Below, piece after piece: positions 35,434 through 44,746 of a stretch of 64,000 bases of DNA. Source of the stretch: JAWKWH01 sp963669415. GTDB lineage: Bacteria; Pseudomonadota; Alphaproteobacteria; Rhizobiales; Rhizobiaceae. The notes under the pieces were generated by a model. It did not search any database and was not told the origin of the DNA. It worked only from the letters and a program-made list of their open reading frames with translations. Position 1 is the stretch's first letter. Each line of letters opens with the position of its first letter. The stretch lies in the NCBI GenBank assembly GCA_963669415.2, contig CAXXPS010000003.1, forward strand, positions 310,001 to 374,000, in the 5' to 3' direction. Both the position numbers and the translations under genes were made by a program.

Positions 35434-37065
35434 CTACAGCCCCAGGCTCGCCTTGTAGAGCTTGATCTGGCTTTCACGTCCGATCTGGTCGGTGATCTTC
35501 TCCCAGGCCGCTGCGATGGCGTCTGCAGTTTCTTGGGCCGAGCCGTATTGTCCGGCATAGCCCTTCGCCAACTCGTCCTCAGCGACCGAGTAATACTGGA
35601 AGATACCTGGGATGCGGGGTTCGATGGCAGCGTTGGGATGATTGTAGCTGTCGCGGTTGGAGCCGAGATAGTCCTCAACGAACGCACGATCGTAACCTGC
35701 CTCTTCCCACTCGTCGAACAGGAAGTGCGAGTTCCGGTAGGGCTGGAAGCCTGACGGATAGGCAGCTGTCCACAGCGAGAGATCCTTGCCACCCAAATGT
35801 GCCGCCGCCGACCACGCTGCCTTGCGCTTTTTGCTGTCGCCGGAAACTCGGTTGGTAACGTAAACACCCCAGCCGATATAGGCCATGTTTGGTGCTTCGT
35901 TTGGCGTATCCTCCCACGCGCCGCTGGCGGAGTTATAGACACGGCTGGCACCTGGATTGATGCCGAAGCCAACCACATCGCCCACCACGGAAGTATCTGA
36001 TGTACGGGCGTTCGAACCGATATCACCCCACCACATCAGCATCGAACCCGAGCCTGCCAGGAACTGCTGGAACCCGGTGGTTCCAGGGTCGGCATTGATC
36101 TGGTCGGCGGGATAGGCGCCGGCTGCAATCAGGTCGAGCACGTCCTGAATGGCCTGCACCCAAGCGGGGTTGTTGACACGCGGCTTCATGGTGTCCGGAT
36201 CGAAAAGCCAAGCCGGATCTGACGGATGCTTGGCATAGGCTGCCGCCCGGTTTTCTAGGAAGTAGAAGCCGAAACCACCCCAGCCTTTCAGCGGGTCAAG
36301 ATAGCCATGTGCCGGCAGGCCCGTCAGTGGATCTTCCTTGCCAACCAGTTCTTTGGAAATTGCGTTGACTTCTTCCCAGGTGGTCGGCACAGGTTTGCCG
36401 GTGATCGAGCCATCACCAAAGTAATCGGTACGGTATGCGAAGGTATGGCAGTCACCATCGATGGTGATGCGATAGGACTTGCCGTCCCACGTGCCCACAG
36501 GTGCCTGTAGGTAAGCCACGAGGTCATCGGCTTCGATCAGGCCTGGAACCCAATCGGGCATTTCGTCGAGCAAGCCTTTGCCTGCAGTATCACCTTCGAA
36601 AGGTGCACCCATTTCGACGATGTCAAAATCGACCGTACCTGTTGCAATCGACTGTTGCAGGCGCGGATTATAGTCAGCCTGCGCAAGGTCAATCCAGTTG
36701 ATCTTGGCGCCGGTGTAAGCTTCCCAGGGCTTCAAGAAGCCGCGGAACAAGAAGTTGTGCAGGTTTTGGTTGTTCAGGCCCATGAAGGTCAGTTCAACAC
36801 CGGCAAATTCGCCCTGTTGCACGGTTTCCTTGGTGCCACCCAGGCACATCTCACCGACTTTCTGCCACTCGGCATCGCCGGGCGATCCAGCGCCAACGCC
36901 TGGAATCTTCAGAATTTCAGCCCGCAGGCTTCCGTGACTTGCAGAAAATGCGCTGGTCGCCATGCCTGGCAACATCGATGCAGCGCCGAGTGCGGTAGCG
37001 CCTTTCAGCACGCCGCGCCTGCTCGCCTGCATTGCCATCAGCTTCTTGTAGATATCAACTCTCAT
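35434..37065 (-). CDS. Tat-exported carbohydrate ABC binding protein
   Basis: 543 residues. The N-terminus carries SRRGVLKGATALGAASMLPG, a twin-arginine signal, so the protein folds before export. The body has the extracellular-solute-binding family 1 fold: VELTFMGLNNQNLHNFLFRG, FDIVEMGAPFEGDTAGKG, PTTWEEVNAISKELVG and MLMWWGDIGSNART. The GGGAGGAAAAG before the ATG at 37065 supports the start. At 543 residues it is longer than typical 430-residue members. It starts the transport operon opposite the ATPase at 37326. Confidence 0.85.
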   Translation of the reverse strand: MRVDIYKKLMAMQASRRGVLKGATALGAASMLPGMATSAFSASHGSLRAEILKIPGVGAGSPGDAEWQKVGEMCLGGTKETVQQGEFAGVELTFMGLNNQNLHNFLFRGFLKPWEAYTGAKINWIDLAQADYNPRLQQSIATGTVDFDIVEMGAPFEGDTAGKGLLDEMPDWVPGLIEADDLVAYLQAPVGTWDGKSYRITIDGDCHTFAYRTDYFGDGSITGKPVPTTWEEVNAISKELVGKEDPLTGLPAHGYLDPLKGWGGFGFYFLENRAAAYAKHPSDPAWLFDPDTMKPRVNNPAWVQAIQDVLDLIAAGAYPADQINADPGTTGFQQFLAGSGSMLMWWGDIGSNARTSDTSVVGDVVGFGINPGASRVYNSASGAWEDTPNEAPNMAYIGWGVYVTNRVSGDSKKRKAAWSAAAHLGGKDLSLWTAAYPSGFQPYRNSHFLFDEWEEAGYDRAFVEDYLGSNRDSYNHPNAAIEPRIPGIFQYYSVAEDELAKGYAGQYGSAQETADAIAAAWEKITDQIGRESQIKLYKASLGL

Positions 37066-37325
37066 CTTTTCCTCCCATAGCGGCCAAATCGCTGGAGTGG
37101 ATTCGGCAATTCAACACATTGCAATCGTCGTCACGGCTCGACAGCGGAGCCGCAAAAATTGAGTTCCCATCCTCCCGGCAGCTTGAACAAAAAAGAAAGT
37201 GTACGAATGAAATTCAATGCAAGTCAATTGGCTCGCAATCCAAATTTTTATCGAATGGAAAAATGGACAGTCTGAAATTCGCCGGATAGGTTCCAGCTTC
37301 AAGTTGGCATGATAGGGAATGCTCG
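37066..37325. promoter_or_regulatory. divergent promoter region of the second sugar transport operons
   Basis: A 260-base AT-rich gap separates the leftward binding-protein gene from the rightward ATPase gene, so promoters for both directions and an operator are expected here. No strong palindrome is recognised. Confidence 0.35.
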
Positions 37326-38423
37326 ATGGCGGGGGTCACAGTTTCACAAGCCCGAAAATCGTATGGGGATGTTGAGGTCCTTCACGGCATCGATATCGAT
37401 ATCGCGGATGGCGAGTTTGTCGTGCTCGTCGGGCCTTCCGGATGCGGCAAGTCGACCTTGCTGCGAATGACGGCCGGGCTCGAAAGCATCACCGGTGGCG
37501 ACATCCGTATTGGCGATCGAGTGGTCAACAATGTTCCGCCCAAGGACCGCGATATTGCGATGGTATTCCAAAGCTATGCGCTTTATCCGCACAAGACTGT
37601 GGCCGACAACATGGCGTTTGCACTGAAACTGCGCAAAACCGATCCGGCCGAGATAAAGCGGCGTTTGGATAGTGCCGCCGAAATTCTTGGCCTCGAACCC
37701 TACCTTAAACGGTATCCGCGGCAATTGTCCGGTGGTCAGCGCCAGCGCGTGGCCATGGGCAGGGCCATCGTGCGCGATCCCCAGGTTTTCCTGTTTGACG
37801 AGCCGCTGTCAAACCTGGATGCCAAGTTGCGTGTGCAAATGCGCAAGGAAATCAAGGAACTGCACCAAAGGCTGAAGACGACGACGATATTTGTCACGCA
37901 CGATCAGGTGGAAGCCATGACCATGGCTGACAAGATCGTTGTCTTGAATGACGGAAATATCGAACAGGTCGGCACGCCCCTGGAACTCTATGACAGTCCG
38001 CAAAACCTGTTCGTCGCCACATTCATCGGTTCGCCGTCCATGAACTTGCTCGAGGGTGCCTATCGCAAAAAAGACAACAAATTCATCGAGCCGGGTGGCG
38101 CTGCTTTGTCACTTCCGTTCAAGCCGCAGCTTGATGATGGTGCAGCATTGACCTTCGGAATTCGGCCGGAGCACATGGAATTGACGTCGCGCGGTGGAAT
38201 TGAGGCGGAAGTGACGGTGATCGAACCTACCGGTTCGGAAATGCTCGTATTCGCCAGGTTTGGTGATCAGGAATTGGTCACCGTTTTTCGTGAGCGGCAC
38301 GATTTCAAACCGGGAAAGAAGATACGGCTTAAGCCGCGCGAAGACACGATCCATCTGTTCGAGCCAGCCGGTGGACAATCGCTGCGTCAAGCCACGACTG
38401 CCGAAACAAGAAAAAGTGCCTGA
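37326..38423 (+). CDS. sugar ABC transporter ATP-binding protein (MalK/UgpC type)
   Basis: 365 residues: Walker A GPSGCGKSTLLR, Q loop MVFQSYALYPHKTV, signature LSGGQRQRVAMGRAI, Walker B VFLFDEPLSNLD, then a C-terminal TOBE/regulatory domain (about 240-350) with FGIRPEHME. It drives import with the divergently encoded MalF/MalG permeases and Tat-exported binding protein. It is the first gene of an operon with FucU and ribokinase. Confidence 0.88.
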   Translation: MAGVTVSQARKSYGDVEVLHGIDIDIADGEFVVLVGPSGCGKSTLLRMTAGLESITGGDIRIGDRVVNNVPPKDRDIAMVFQSYALYPHKTVADNMAFALKLRKTDPAEIKRRLDSAAEILGLEPYLKRYPRQLSGGQRQRVAMGRAIVRDPQVFLFDEPLSNLDAKLRVQMRKEIKELHQRLKTTTIFVTHDQVEAMTMADKIVVLNDGNIEQVGTPLELYDSPQNLFVATFIGSPSMNLLEGAYRKKDNKFIEPGGAALSLPFKPQLDDGAALTFGIRPEHMELTSRGGIEAEVTVIEPTGSEMLVFARFGDQELVTVFRERHDFKPGKKIRLKPREDTIHLFEPAGGQSLRQATTAETRKSA

Positions 38424-38440
38424 AAGCCGGGAGACTAAAC

Positions 38441-38893
38441 ATGTTGAAGGGTATCAATCCGCTCCTTAACGCGGATGTGTTGCAAGTGCTTCGCGCGATG
38501 GGTCACGGCGATGACCTGATTATCGCGGACACGAATTTTCCCTCCGAGTCGGTTGCCAAGGTAACGGCGCATGGATCACTGCTTCGCATAGACCGAAGTG
38601 CAGCCGAGGTGGTCGAGGCTGTCCTGTCCGTCTATCCCCTGGACACCTTTGTCGATGATGCGGCGGCAAGAATGGAAATTGTCGGCTCACCGGATGAGGT
38701 TCCGCCGGTGCAGCAAGAAGTGCAGACGAAAATTGATGCTGCCAATGGCACGCCGCTGCCGATGGTGTCGATCGAACGCTATGCGTTTTATGAGCGGGCA
38801 AAACAAGCCTATGCCGTCATCCAGACCCATGAGCGGCGATTTTATGGATGTTTTGCGTTCCGCAAGGGTGTCATTCCGCCACAGGAAGATTGA
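38441..38893 (+). CDS. fucU: RbsD/FucU-family sugar mutarotase (FucU-like)
   Basis: 150 residues with the FucU motifs MLKGINPLLNADVLQVLRAMGHGDDLIIADTNFP split as MLKGINPLL, MGHGDDLIIAD and TNFPSES; the His and Asp of HGDD and the C-terminal YERAKQAYAVIQTHERRF...GVI are the catalytic and binding elements. FucU interconverts alpha and beta L-fucose; RbsD relatives act on pyranose/furanose ribose. The match is closer to FucU. The gene follows the transporter ATPase by 17 bases and precedes a ribokinase. Confidence 0.84.
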   Translation: MLKGINPLLNADVLQVLRAMGHGDDLIIADTNFPSESVAKVTAHGSLLRIDRSAAEVVEAVLSVYPLDTFVDDAAARMEIVGSPDEVPPVQQEVQTKIDAANGTPLPMVSIERYAFYERAKQAYAVIQTHERRFYGCFAFRKGVIPPQED

Positions 38894-38899
38894 GCAATA

Positions 38900-39829
38900 A
38901 TGAGCGCTTCGGAAAAAATTGTGGTGCTTGGGGTTTTTGTCGCCGACACGGCCTATCGCGCCGACCGGGCTCCCCGCATGGGTGAGACGATACTGGGTAA
39001 TTCATTTGCTCTTGGTCCTGGCGGCAAAGGATCGAACCAGGCGGCCGCAATCGGCCGGCTCGGTGGAGATGTTTCACTGATCACCCGACTAGGCGACGAT
39101 GCATTTGCCGATCTGGCGGAAAAAACATGGAACTGGGCCGGTGTCACAAGTGCAGCCAGCCGTCATCGCGAAAGCTATACCGGGGCCGCCTATATCTTCA
39201 TTGAGGAAACAACCGGCAACAATGCGATCATTGTCTGCCCAGGTGCTGCAAGCGAGATCGGCGTTGAAGATATAGAAGGCAACGAGGCTCTGATCGCCTC
39301 TGCATCCGTATTCATCACACAATTGGAGCAACCGATCCCAGCGGCGAGACGGGCGCTGGAAATTGCGCGGGCTGCAGGTGTGACAACGATACTCAATCCA
39401 GCACCTGCAGCGCCGCTCGACGATGCGATTTACACGCTCTGCGACTACGTAACCCCAAACGAGACGGAGACGGAAGAGCTTACCGGCATGCCGGTTACCA
39501 ATGTCGAGGAAGCGCGCAAGGCGGCAGATGTACTGTTGGCCAAGGGCGTAAAGAATGCGCTGATCACGCTCGGCGAACTGGGTGCGCTGCTACACAATTC
39601 ATCGACTTCAGATCTGGTCCCCGCATTCGATATAGGTGCAGTTGTTGAAACAACTGGAGCGGGTGATGCATTCAACGGTGGTTTCGCGGTCGGATTGGCG
39701 CAGAAACTTTCACCATTGGATGCCGTGCGGCTGGGATGTGCGACCGCAGGAATTTCAGTAACGCGCCCGGGCACGGCACCATCGATGCCGACCATGCAGG
39801 AAGTGCAAGATCTGCTTCGTAGAGTTTAA
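38900..39829 (+). CDS. ribokinase-like PfkB sugar kinase
   Basis: 309 residues with GGKGSNQAAAIGRLGGD near residue 37 and TTGAGDAFNGGFAVGL near 250, the ribokinase signatures with the GAGD catalytic turn. It would phosphorylate the sugar that the upstream importer and mutarotase deliver. The ATG at 38900 is 6 bases after the FucU stop, so it is the last gene of this operon. Confidence 0.85.
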   Translation: MSASEKIVVLGVFVADTAYRADRAPRMGETILGNSFALGPGGKGSNQAAAIGRLGGDVSLITRLGDDAFADLAEKTWNWAGVTSAASRHRESYTGAAYIFIEETTGNNAIIVCPGAASEIGVEDIEGNEALIASASVFITQLEQPIPAARRALEIARAAGVTTILNPAPAAPLDDAIYTLCDYVTPNETETEELTGMPVTNVEEARKAADVLLAKGVKNALITLGELGALLHNSSTSDLVPAFDIGAVVETTGAGDAFNGGFAVGLAQKLSPLDAVRLGCATAGISVTRPGTAPSMPTMQEVQDLLRRV

Positions 39830-40059
39830 ACTGGATCGACGACTGACCGAATTCTAGCTGTTGCGATTGTCTGTCGCGGCGCGAGCGAAGCGCATCTGCG
39901 TTTAGCAGAAGCCTACGGGTTGATAGGGCAAAAAAGCAGACAAAAAGATATATCGGGCATCTCTGCCGGATGAGCGATGAATGTTTGGTGCTTAACATGA
40001 CCACACGCCTCATGTGCGACAGAGTGTCGGCATGCAGGTCTTCTAGGGAGGAAAGCAAA

Positions 40060-41304
40060 ATGAAGAAAATCCTGCTTGGTACCGTTGCGGCCAGCACTTT
40101 GGTGATGGTTTCTGCTGCGGCAGCCGACACGGTGAAGATTGGATTTATGGCTACGCTCGAGGGCACTTACACGGTTCTCGGTGAAGACGGGCTGCGGGGC
40201 TTTGAAGTCGCCTTGAAGGAAGCCGGTAACAAGGCCGGAGGCAAGGATATCGAGTTTATCATTGGCGCCACCGACGCCAGCCCGGAAAGCGCTCTTCGCG
40301 CGGTTCGCAAGCTCGTTGAGCAAGACAAGGTCGACATCATCATCGGACCATTGTCTGGCTCGGAAGGCATTGCGTTGCGCGACTATTCCAAGACACAGCC
40401 TCAGGTAACGTTCATCAATGGTATTTCCGGTGCACAGGAGACGACATTTGTCGATCCGTCGGAAAACTTCTTCCGCTTCAACATGGACGGTGCGCAGTGG
40501 GGCGCCGGACTTGGCGAATACGTTATCAATGAGAAGAAGTGGATGACCGTGGCGTCGATCGCAGAGGACTATTCGTTCGCGTATACGAATTTCCTCGGCT
40601 TCGCCCAGGGATATTGCGGCGCCGGCGGCAAGATCACTGAACGTTTCTGGGTACCATTGGGAACGAAGGACTTTGCCTCGATCATTGCGGCGCTACCGGA
40701 CGATGTCGATGCGCTTTATCTTGGTCTTGGTGGTGGTGACGCCGTCAACTTCCTCAACCAGTATCAACAGGCCGGTGGTGGTGATGTTGGCCTCATCGGC
40801 GGCACCATCATGGTTGACCCGACTGTTCTCAATTCCAAGGGCAACGCCAAGAAATTGCTGATCGGCACGCCGTCATCGGGACCGCAGGCAGATGACTGGG
40901 ACAATGAGAACTGGAAGAAGTTCGTGAAGGCCTATCAGGATGCATTCCCGCCTGAGAAACGCTTTCCTTCACCTGCACTTATGGCAACCGGCTACTACAA
41001 TGCAGCCAATGCCGCCTTTATGTGCATGAACGAAATCGGTGGGGACCTTTCTGACGGACATGCCAAGTTCCGCGGCTGTCTGGCAAGTCTGGAAATGGAT
41101 GCGCCAAACGGCAAGATCTCCCTGGACGGCAACCGTCAGGCCATCGGAACCAATTTTGTGACCGAGGTTGTCGAGCTGGACAACGGAAACTTGTCCAACA
41201 AGCTCGTCAGTGTGGTTGAAAATGTAAATCAGACCTTGGGTATGTCGGAAGAAGAGTTCCGGGCACTTGGTCTGCCGTCTCGCGAAATCGTCCAGTGTAA
41301 CTAG
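40060..41304 (+). CDS. ABC transporter substrate-binding protein (branched-chain amino acid / aromatic type)
   Basis: 414 residues with a signal peptide (MKKILLGTVAASTLVMVSAAAA). The type I periplasmic-binding fold of the HAAT group is seen: KIGFMATLEGTYTVLGEDGLRG, VRKLVEQDKVDIIIGPLSG, VTFINGISGAQE and LGLGGGDAVNFLNQY. These proteins bind amino acids, aromatic acids, urea or short amides. The ATG at 40060 follows GGGAGG. It is the head of the long rightward cluster; its substrate is probably the compound degraded downstream. Confidence 0.85.
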   Translation: MKKILLGTVAASTLVMVSAAAADTVKIGFMATLEGTYTVLGEDGLRGFEVALKEAGNKAGGKDIEFIIGATDASPESALRAVRKLVEQDKVDIIIGPLSGSEGIALRDYSKTQPQVTFINGISGAQETTFVDPSENFFRFNMDGAQWGAGLGEYVINEKKWMTVASIAEDYSFAYTNFLGFAQGYCGAGGKITERFWVPLGTKDFASIIAALPDDVDALYLGLGGGDAVNFLNQYQQAGGGDVGLIGGTIMVDPTVLNSKGNAKKLLIGTPSSGPQADDWDNENWKKFVKAYQDAFPPEKRFPSPALMATGYYNAANAAFMCMNEIGGDLSDGHAKFRGCLASLEMDAPNGKISLDGNRQAIGTNFVTEVVELDNGNLSNKLVSVVENVNQTLGMSEEEFRALGLPSREIVQCN

Positions 41305-41323
41305 GCCGATAGAGCAACTTCAT

Positions 41324-41347
41324 GGCCGGGCATTAAGTTGCCCGGCC
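41324..41347 (+). terminator. GC-rich hairpin after the substrate-binding protein gene
   Basis: GGCCGGGCA at 41324-41332 and TGCCCGGCC at 41339-41347 form a perfect 9-bp stem with a 6-base loop, 20 bases after the stop codon. No T tract follows, so full termination is less likely than mRNA protection with partial attenuation before the alcohol dehydrogenase gene. It mirrors the hairpin at 35395-35415. Confidence 0.6.
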
Positions 41348-41399
41348 GGCACCACGTCAGACATTTCCGGGTTCCATTTGTGGGCCGGAGGATGGCGCC

Positions 41400-42533
41400 A
41401 TGTCATTGATCACCTATCTGACCCGAGTTCATTTTGCCGATGGCGTGCTTGAAGAGGCTGTCGCGGCAGAAGTATCAGCACTCGGCATCAAGCGGCCTTT
41501 GATCGTCACCGACAAGGGGCTGGTTGATTGTGGCCTTGTCGAGCGGTTGTTGGATGCATTCCCGGTGGGTGTTGAGCCGCAGGTATTCGACGAGACACCG
41601 TCGAATCCCCATGAAGCCGCGTGCACAGCAGCTGCCGAAATGTACACCGCGCTTCAATGTGACGGGCTGATCGGGTTTGGCGGCGGTTCTTCCATTGATT
41701 TGGCCAAAGCCACGGGCCTGCTTGCTTCCCACGGCGGAGAACTGTCGGCCTATGCCGCCATAGAAGGGGGGACATCGCGTATCCGAAACAAATTGCCGCC
41801 GTTGATTGCCATTCCCACGACTGCGGGAACGGGATCGGAAGTCGGCAGAGCCTCGGTGATGATCGTGGCTGATGGCCGCAAGCTTGGCATTTTGAGCCCT
41901 TACATGATTCCGACCGTGGCGATCTGCGATCCCACACTTACAATCGAACTTCCGCGAGACCTGACGGCCGCAACCGGCATGGATGCGCTGACCCATTGCG
42001 TGGAAACTTATATTTCGACCGCCTACAATCCGCCGGCCGATGGTATCGCGATCGACGGTTTGAAACGCGCGTTCAGCAATATCGAAAGAGCGGTGAGTTC
42101 CGGCAAAGACATCAATGCAAGGCGGGAAATGATGGCCGCAGCCATGAATGGGGCGCTGGCCTTCCAGAAAGGGCTTGGAGGGGTGCACGCGATGAGCCAC
42201 GCGTTGGGCGGCCTGCCTGGCTATCAATTACATCACGGTAAGCTCAACGCAATATTGTTACCTCATGTGCTGGAATTCAATGCGCCTGCAGTGGGCGAGC
42301 GGTATCCTGATTTGTGCCAGGCAATGGGTTTGAACGGCAGCACAGATCTGTGCGATGCCGTTGTGAGGCTGAACGAAAGGATCGGATTGCCACCAAATTT
42401 GTCTGGTCTTGGCGTTGATCATGAGGCGATCGAGCTTGCGGCCCCCTTGGCTGAGAAAGACCACACCAACAGCACCAATCCCCGCTTGGCCACGGCGAAC
42501 GATTATTACCGGTTGATGGAAAATGCGCTTTGA
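41400..42533 (+). CDS. iron-containing alcohol dehydrogenase
   Basis: 377 residues: NAD-binding GFGGGSSIDLAKATGLL near residue 92, GTGSEVGRAS, and the iron-binding DALTHCVETY and GVHAMSHALGG...LHHGKLNA with conserved Asp and His. Family members oxidise alcohols, butanol, glycerol, maleylacetate (by reduction) and hydroxy acids. The position between the binding protein and AraC genes suggests processing of an alcohol, aldehyde or maleylacetate intermediate of the imported compound. Confidence 0.84.
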   Translation: MSLITYLTRVHFADGVLEEAVAAEVSALGIKRPLIVTDKGLVDCGLVERLLDAFPVGVEPQVFDETPSNPHEAACTAAAEMYTALQCDGLIGFGGGSSIDLAKATGLLASHGGELSAYAAIEGGTSRIRNKLPPLIAIPTTAGTGSEVGRASVMIVADGRKLGILSPYMIPTVAICDPTLTIELPRDLTAATGMDALTHCVETYISTAYNPPADGIAIDGLKRAFSNIERAVSSGKDINARREMMAAAMNGALAFQKGLGGVHAMSHALGGLPGYQLHHGKLNAILLPHVLEFNAPAVGERYPDLCQAMGLNGSTDLCDAVVRLNERIGLPPNLSGLGVDHEAIELAAPLAEKDHTNSTNPRLATANDYYRLMENAL

Positions 42534-42664
42534 ATCGAACCAGACAGAATTCGGCCAAGCCAGTCTGTTTCAAGGCGGTCAAGCTTTGACTCAGCGCATA
42601 TCCCTGTGCAAGCATTGACTAAACAACTGAAAACAATGGTGCCTGCATATCAGGGAGGATGTGT

Positions 42665-43495
42665 ATGAGTACTGCGCTGGCCGTCTACCACGGCAATTTT
42701 GGCAGGGTTGCGCTCTACAAACTGAACAAGCCGCTTGCGACTCACGCCCACAGGGAAGGGCATCTGGTATTTTTGGTCAACGGCGTCGATTCGGCCATGG
42801 ATATTTCCGATACGCGTCGTCCACTGACCGCCAATTCCGGCACTGCGGTGAACCCGTGGCAGCCGCATAATTTCGTACCCGGCAACACGTTGGTCGGGTC
42901 GGTATTTCTGACGCTGTACATCAATCCGATTTGGTTCCTTGAATTCGGCCGCAGCGGCACGAGCGCGCTGCGATTTGGCCGCAACACAATCGAAGTCACC
43001 GCGCAGATTCAACGCTTGGTCAGCCTGGTCACGACGTTGCTGCTGGAAGATGAGCAGGGAGATTTGTTCGACGGCTATCTGTATGAACTGACGCGTGAGA
43101 GCTTTGAGCAGACCTGGCAGTGGACCCAAGGCGAAATGGCGGTTGGGGAGCAGTGGCAACGGGTCAGCGACTATCGCATTCGCAATTCGATCCGGTTGAT
43201 GAAGGAGCGAATCGGTGATGAGCTGGCGCTCAATGACATCGCCCGTGAATCAGGCATGTCGAGACCTCATTTCTACAAATTGTTCCGCCAGAATGTCGGC
43301 CTTACCCCGAACATGTACCTGAACACTTTGAAGATGGAGACATCGATTGGACGTCTGACCCAATCGGCGGACTCCATCACTGAAATCGGGTTTGATCTCG
43401 GTTTTTCTTCACAGGCCAGTTTTACGCGATTTTTCACATCCAACGTGGGAATACCGCCGACCGACTACCGTCGAGCGACCCATCTTGTGCACTGA
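42665..43495 (+). CDS. AraC-family transcriptional activator
   Basis: About 276 residues from the ATG at 42665 (6 bases after GGGAGG; an ATG at 42659 directly abuts it). An N-terminal cupin-like sensing domain (about 1-165, with HAHREGHLVFLVNG) is followed by two helix-turn-helices: LNDIARESGMSRPHFYKLF and ITEIGFDLGFSSQASFTRFF, the AraC signature. It probably activates this cluster in the presence of the substrate. It reads in the same direction as the transport genes that follow. Confidence 0.85.
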   Translation: MSTALAVYHGNFGRVALYKLNKPLATHAHREGHLVFLVNGVDSAMDISDTRRPLTANSGTAVNPWQPHNFVPGNTLVGSVFLTLYINPIWFLEFGRSGTSALRFGRNTIEVTAQIQRLVSLVTTLLLEDEQGDLFDGYLYELTRESFEQTWQWTQGEMAVGEQWQRVSDYRIRNSIRLMKERIGDELALNDIARESGMSRPHFYKLFRQNVGLTPNMYLNTLKMETSIGRLTQSADSITEIGFDLGFSSQASFTRFFTSNVGIPPTDYRRATHLVH

Positions 43496-43713
43496 AACTG
43501 CCTTTCGATTATTGCGGCAGCAAATTCAGTCTGCACCGGAGAGGCAATTCAGCTGATTTGCGCCTGCAAAAAAGAGAATACTCAGGGGTATGCCCTCTGA
43601 AACCGTAAGGCCTAATCTCCCGGATATGATCTGGCAACGCGTGTAATCCGGGCAAGGCGCAGCACCATATAGGTTTGCTCCAGTTCCGGTGATCGCACCC
43701 GGCCGGGTAGCGA

Positions 43714-44745
43714 ATGTTCTGCGGAGCGATTGTGAAGGAATTTGTCGAACGTCGACCATTCTGGTCGTTCATCATATTCATCGTGGTGGCGCTGTTCGTT
43801 TGGGCGGTTTTTGCGCCGTGGCCTGCCTGGCTTGTCGATCTGATCGGCCGCAAGAAGATCTTTCTCAATGCCTTTTTCAACGGCATAACGCTTGGCGCTC
43901 TCTACTTCCTTGTGGCTAGCGGCTTCACCTTGATTTTCGGATTGATGAAAAACGTCAATCTGGCCCATGGCTCCCTCTACATGCTGGGCGGGTACATCGG
44001 TTACGAAATTGCCGATGCCACGGGTTACTGGATACTCGCTTTCATTGTTTCTTTTGTTGTGGTCGGCCTGCTTGGGGTGGTTCTGCAATATGCGGTATTC
44101 CGGCGGATGGAAGGCCAAGACCTCAAACAAACGCTTGTTACAATCGGAATATCGATCGTGCTGGCCGATCTGATGCTGTGGATCTGGGGCGGTGACTTCT
44201 ATCAGATCCTGGCGCCCGACTGGCTGTCCGGACCGATGACACTGCCACTGGTTACAGCGGTAAAGAGCAATGGCTCTCTGGTATTCCTGAAATATCCGGT
44301 GGTCAGGCTGGTCATACTTATCGCAGCGATTGTCATCGGAATTGCAATGTGGATGGCGCTCAACCGGACGCGCGTTGGAATGTTGATCCGGGCCGGGGTT
44401 GATGACAGGGACATGTTGTCGGCGACGGGTGTCAGAATTCAACGCGTTTTCATACTCGTCTTTGCGTTTGGGGCGGGGCTTGCGGGACTGGCAGGTGTCG
44501 TTGGTGGAACATTCCAGTCGCTTGCGCCAGGAGAGGACACACGGTTCCTTCTCGCGTCGCTTGTCGTCGTCATTGTTGGCGGAATGGGTTCAATTCCGGG
44601 GGCCGCGCTCGGTGCCATCATCATCGGCATGGCAGAACAGTTTGGGTCGGTCTATTTCCCGACCTACGCTGTTGTTCTCACGTTTCTCATAATGGTCGTT
44701 GTGCTGGCATTCCGCCCACAAGGCTTGATTTCCAGCGAGCAATAA
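43714..44745 (+). CDS. branched-chain-type ABC transporter permease (LivH family)
   Basis: 343 residues from the ATG at 43714 (a GTG at 43732 is the alternative). It has about eight membrane helices with FFNGITLGALYFLVASGFTLIFGL, MKNVNLAHGSLYMLGGYIGY and GGTFQSLAPGEDTRFL, LVVVIVGGMGSIPGA, all LivH features. The N-terminus is longer than usual, with an extra helix (about 15-35). It forms the channel with the LivM gene that starts 2 bases downstream of its stop. Confidence 0.87.
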   Translation: MFCGAIVKEFVERRPFWSFIIFIVVALFVWAVFAPWPAWLVDLIGRKKIFLNAFFNGITLGALYFLVASGFTLIFGLMKNVNLAHGSLYMLGGYIGYEIADATGYWILAFIVSFVVVGLLGVVLQYAVFRRMEGQDLKQTLVTIGISIVLADLMLWIWGGDFYQILAPDWLSGPMTLPLVTAVKSNGSLVFLKYPVVRLVILIAAIVIGIAMWMALNRTRVGMLIRAGVDDRDMLSATGVRIQRVFILVFAFGAGLAGLAGVVGGTFQSLAPGEDTRFLLASLVVVIVGGMGSIPGAALGAIIIGMAEQFGSVYFPTYAVVLTFLIMVVVLAFRPQGLISSEQ

Positions 44746-44746
44746 A

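Noticed and set aside
43612..44442. 276-codon minus-strand frame opposite the LivH gene
   Set aside because: Low-complexity hydrophilic sequence (Asn/Gln/His-rich), antisense to a clear permease gene.
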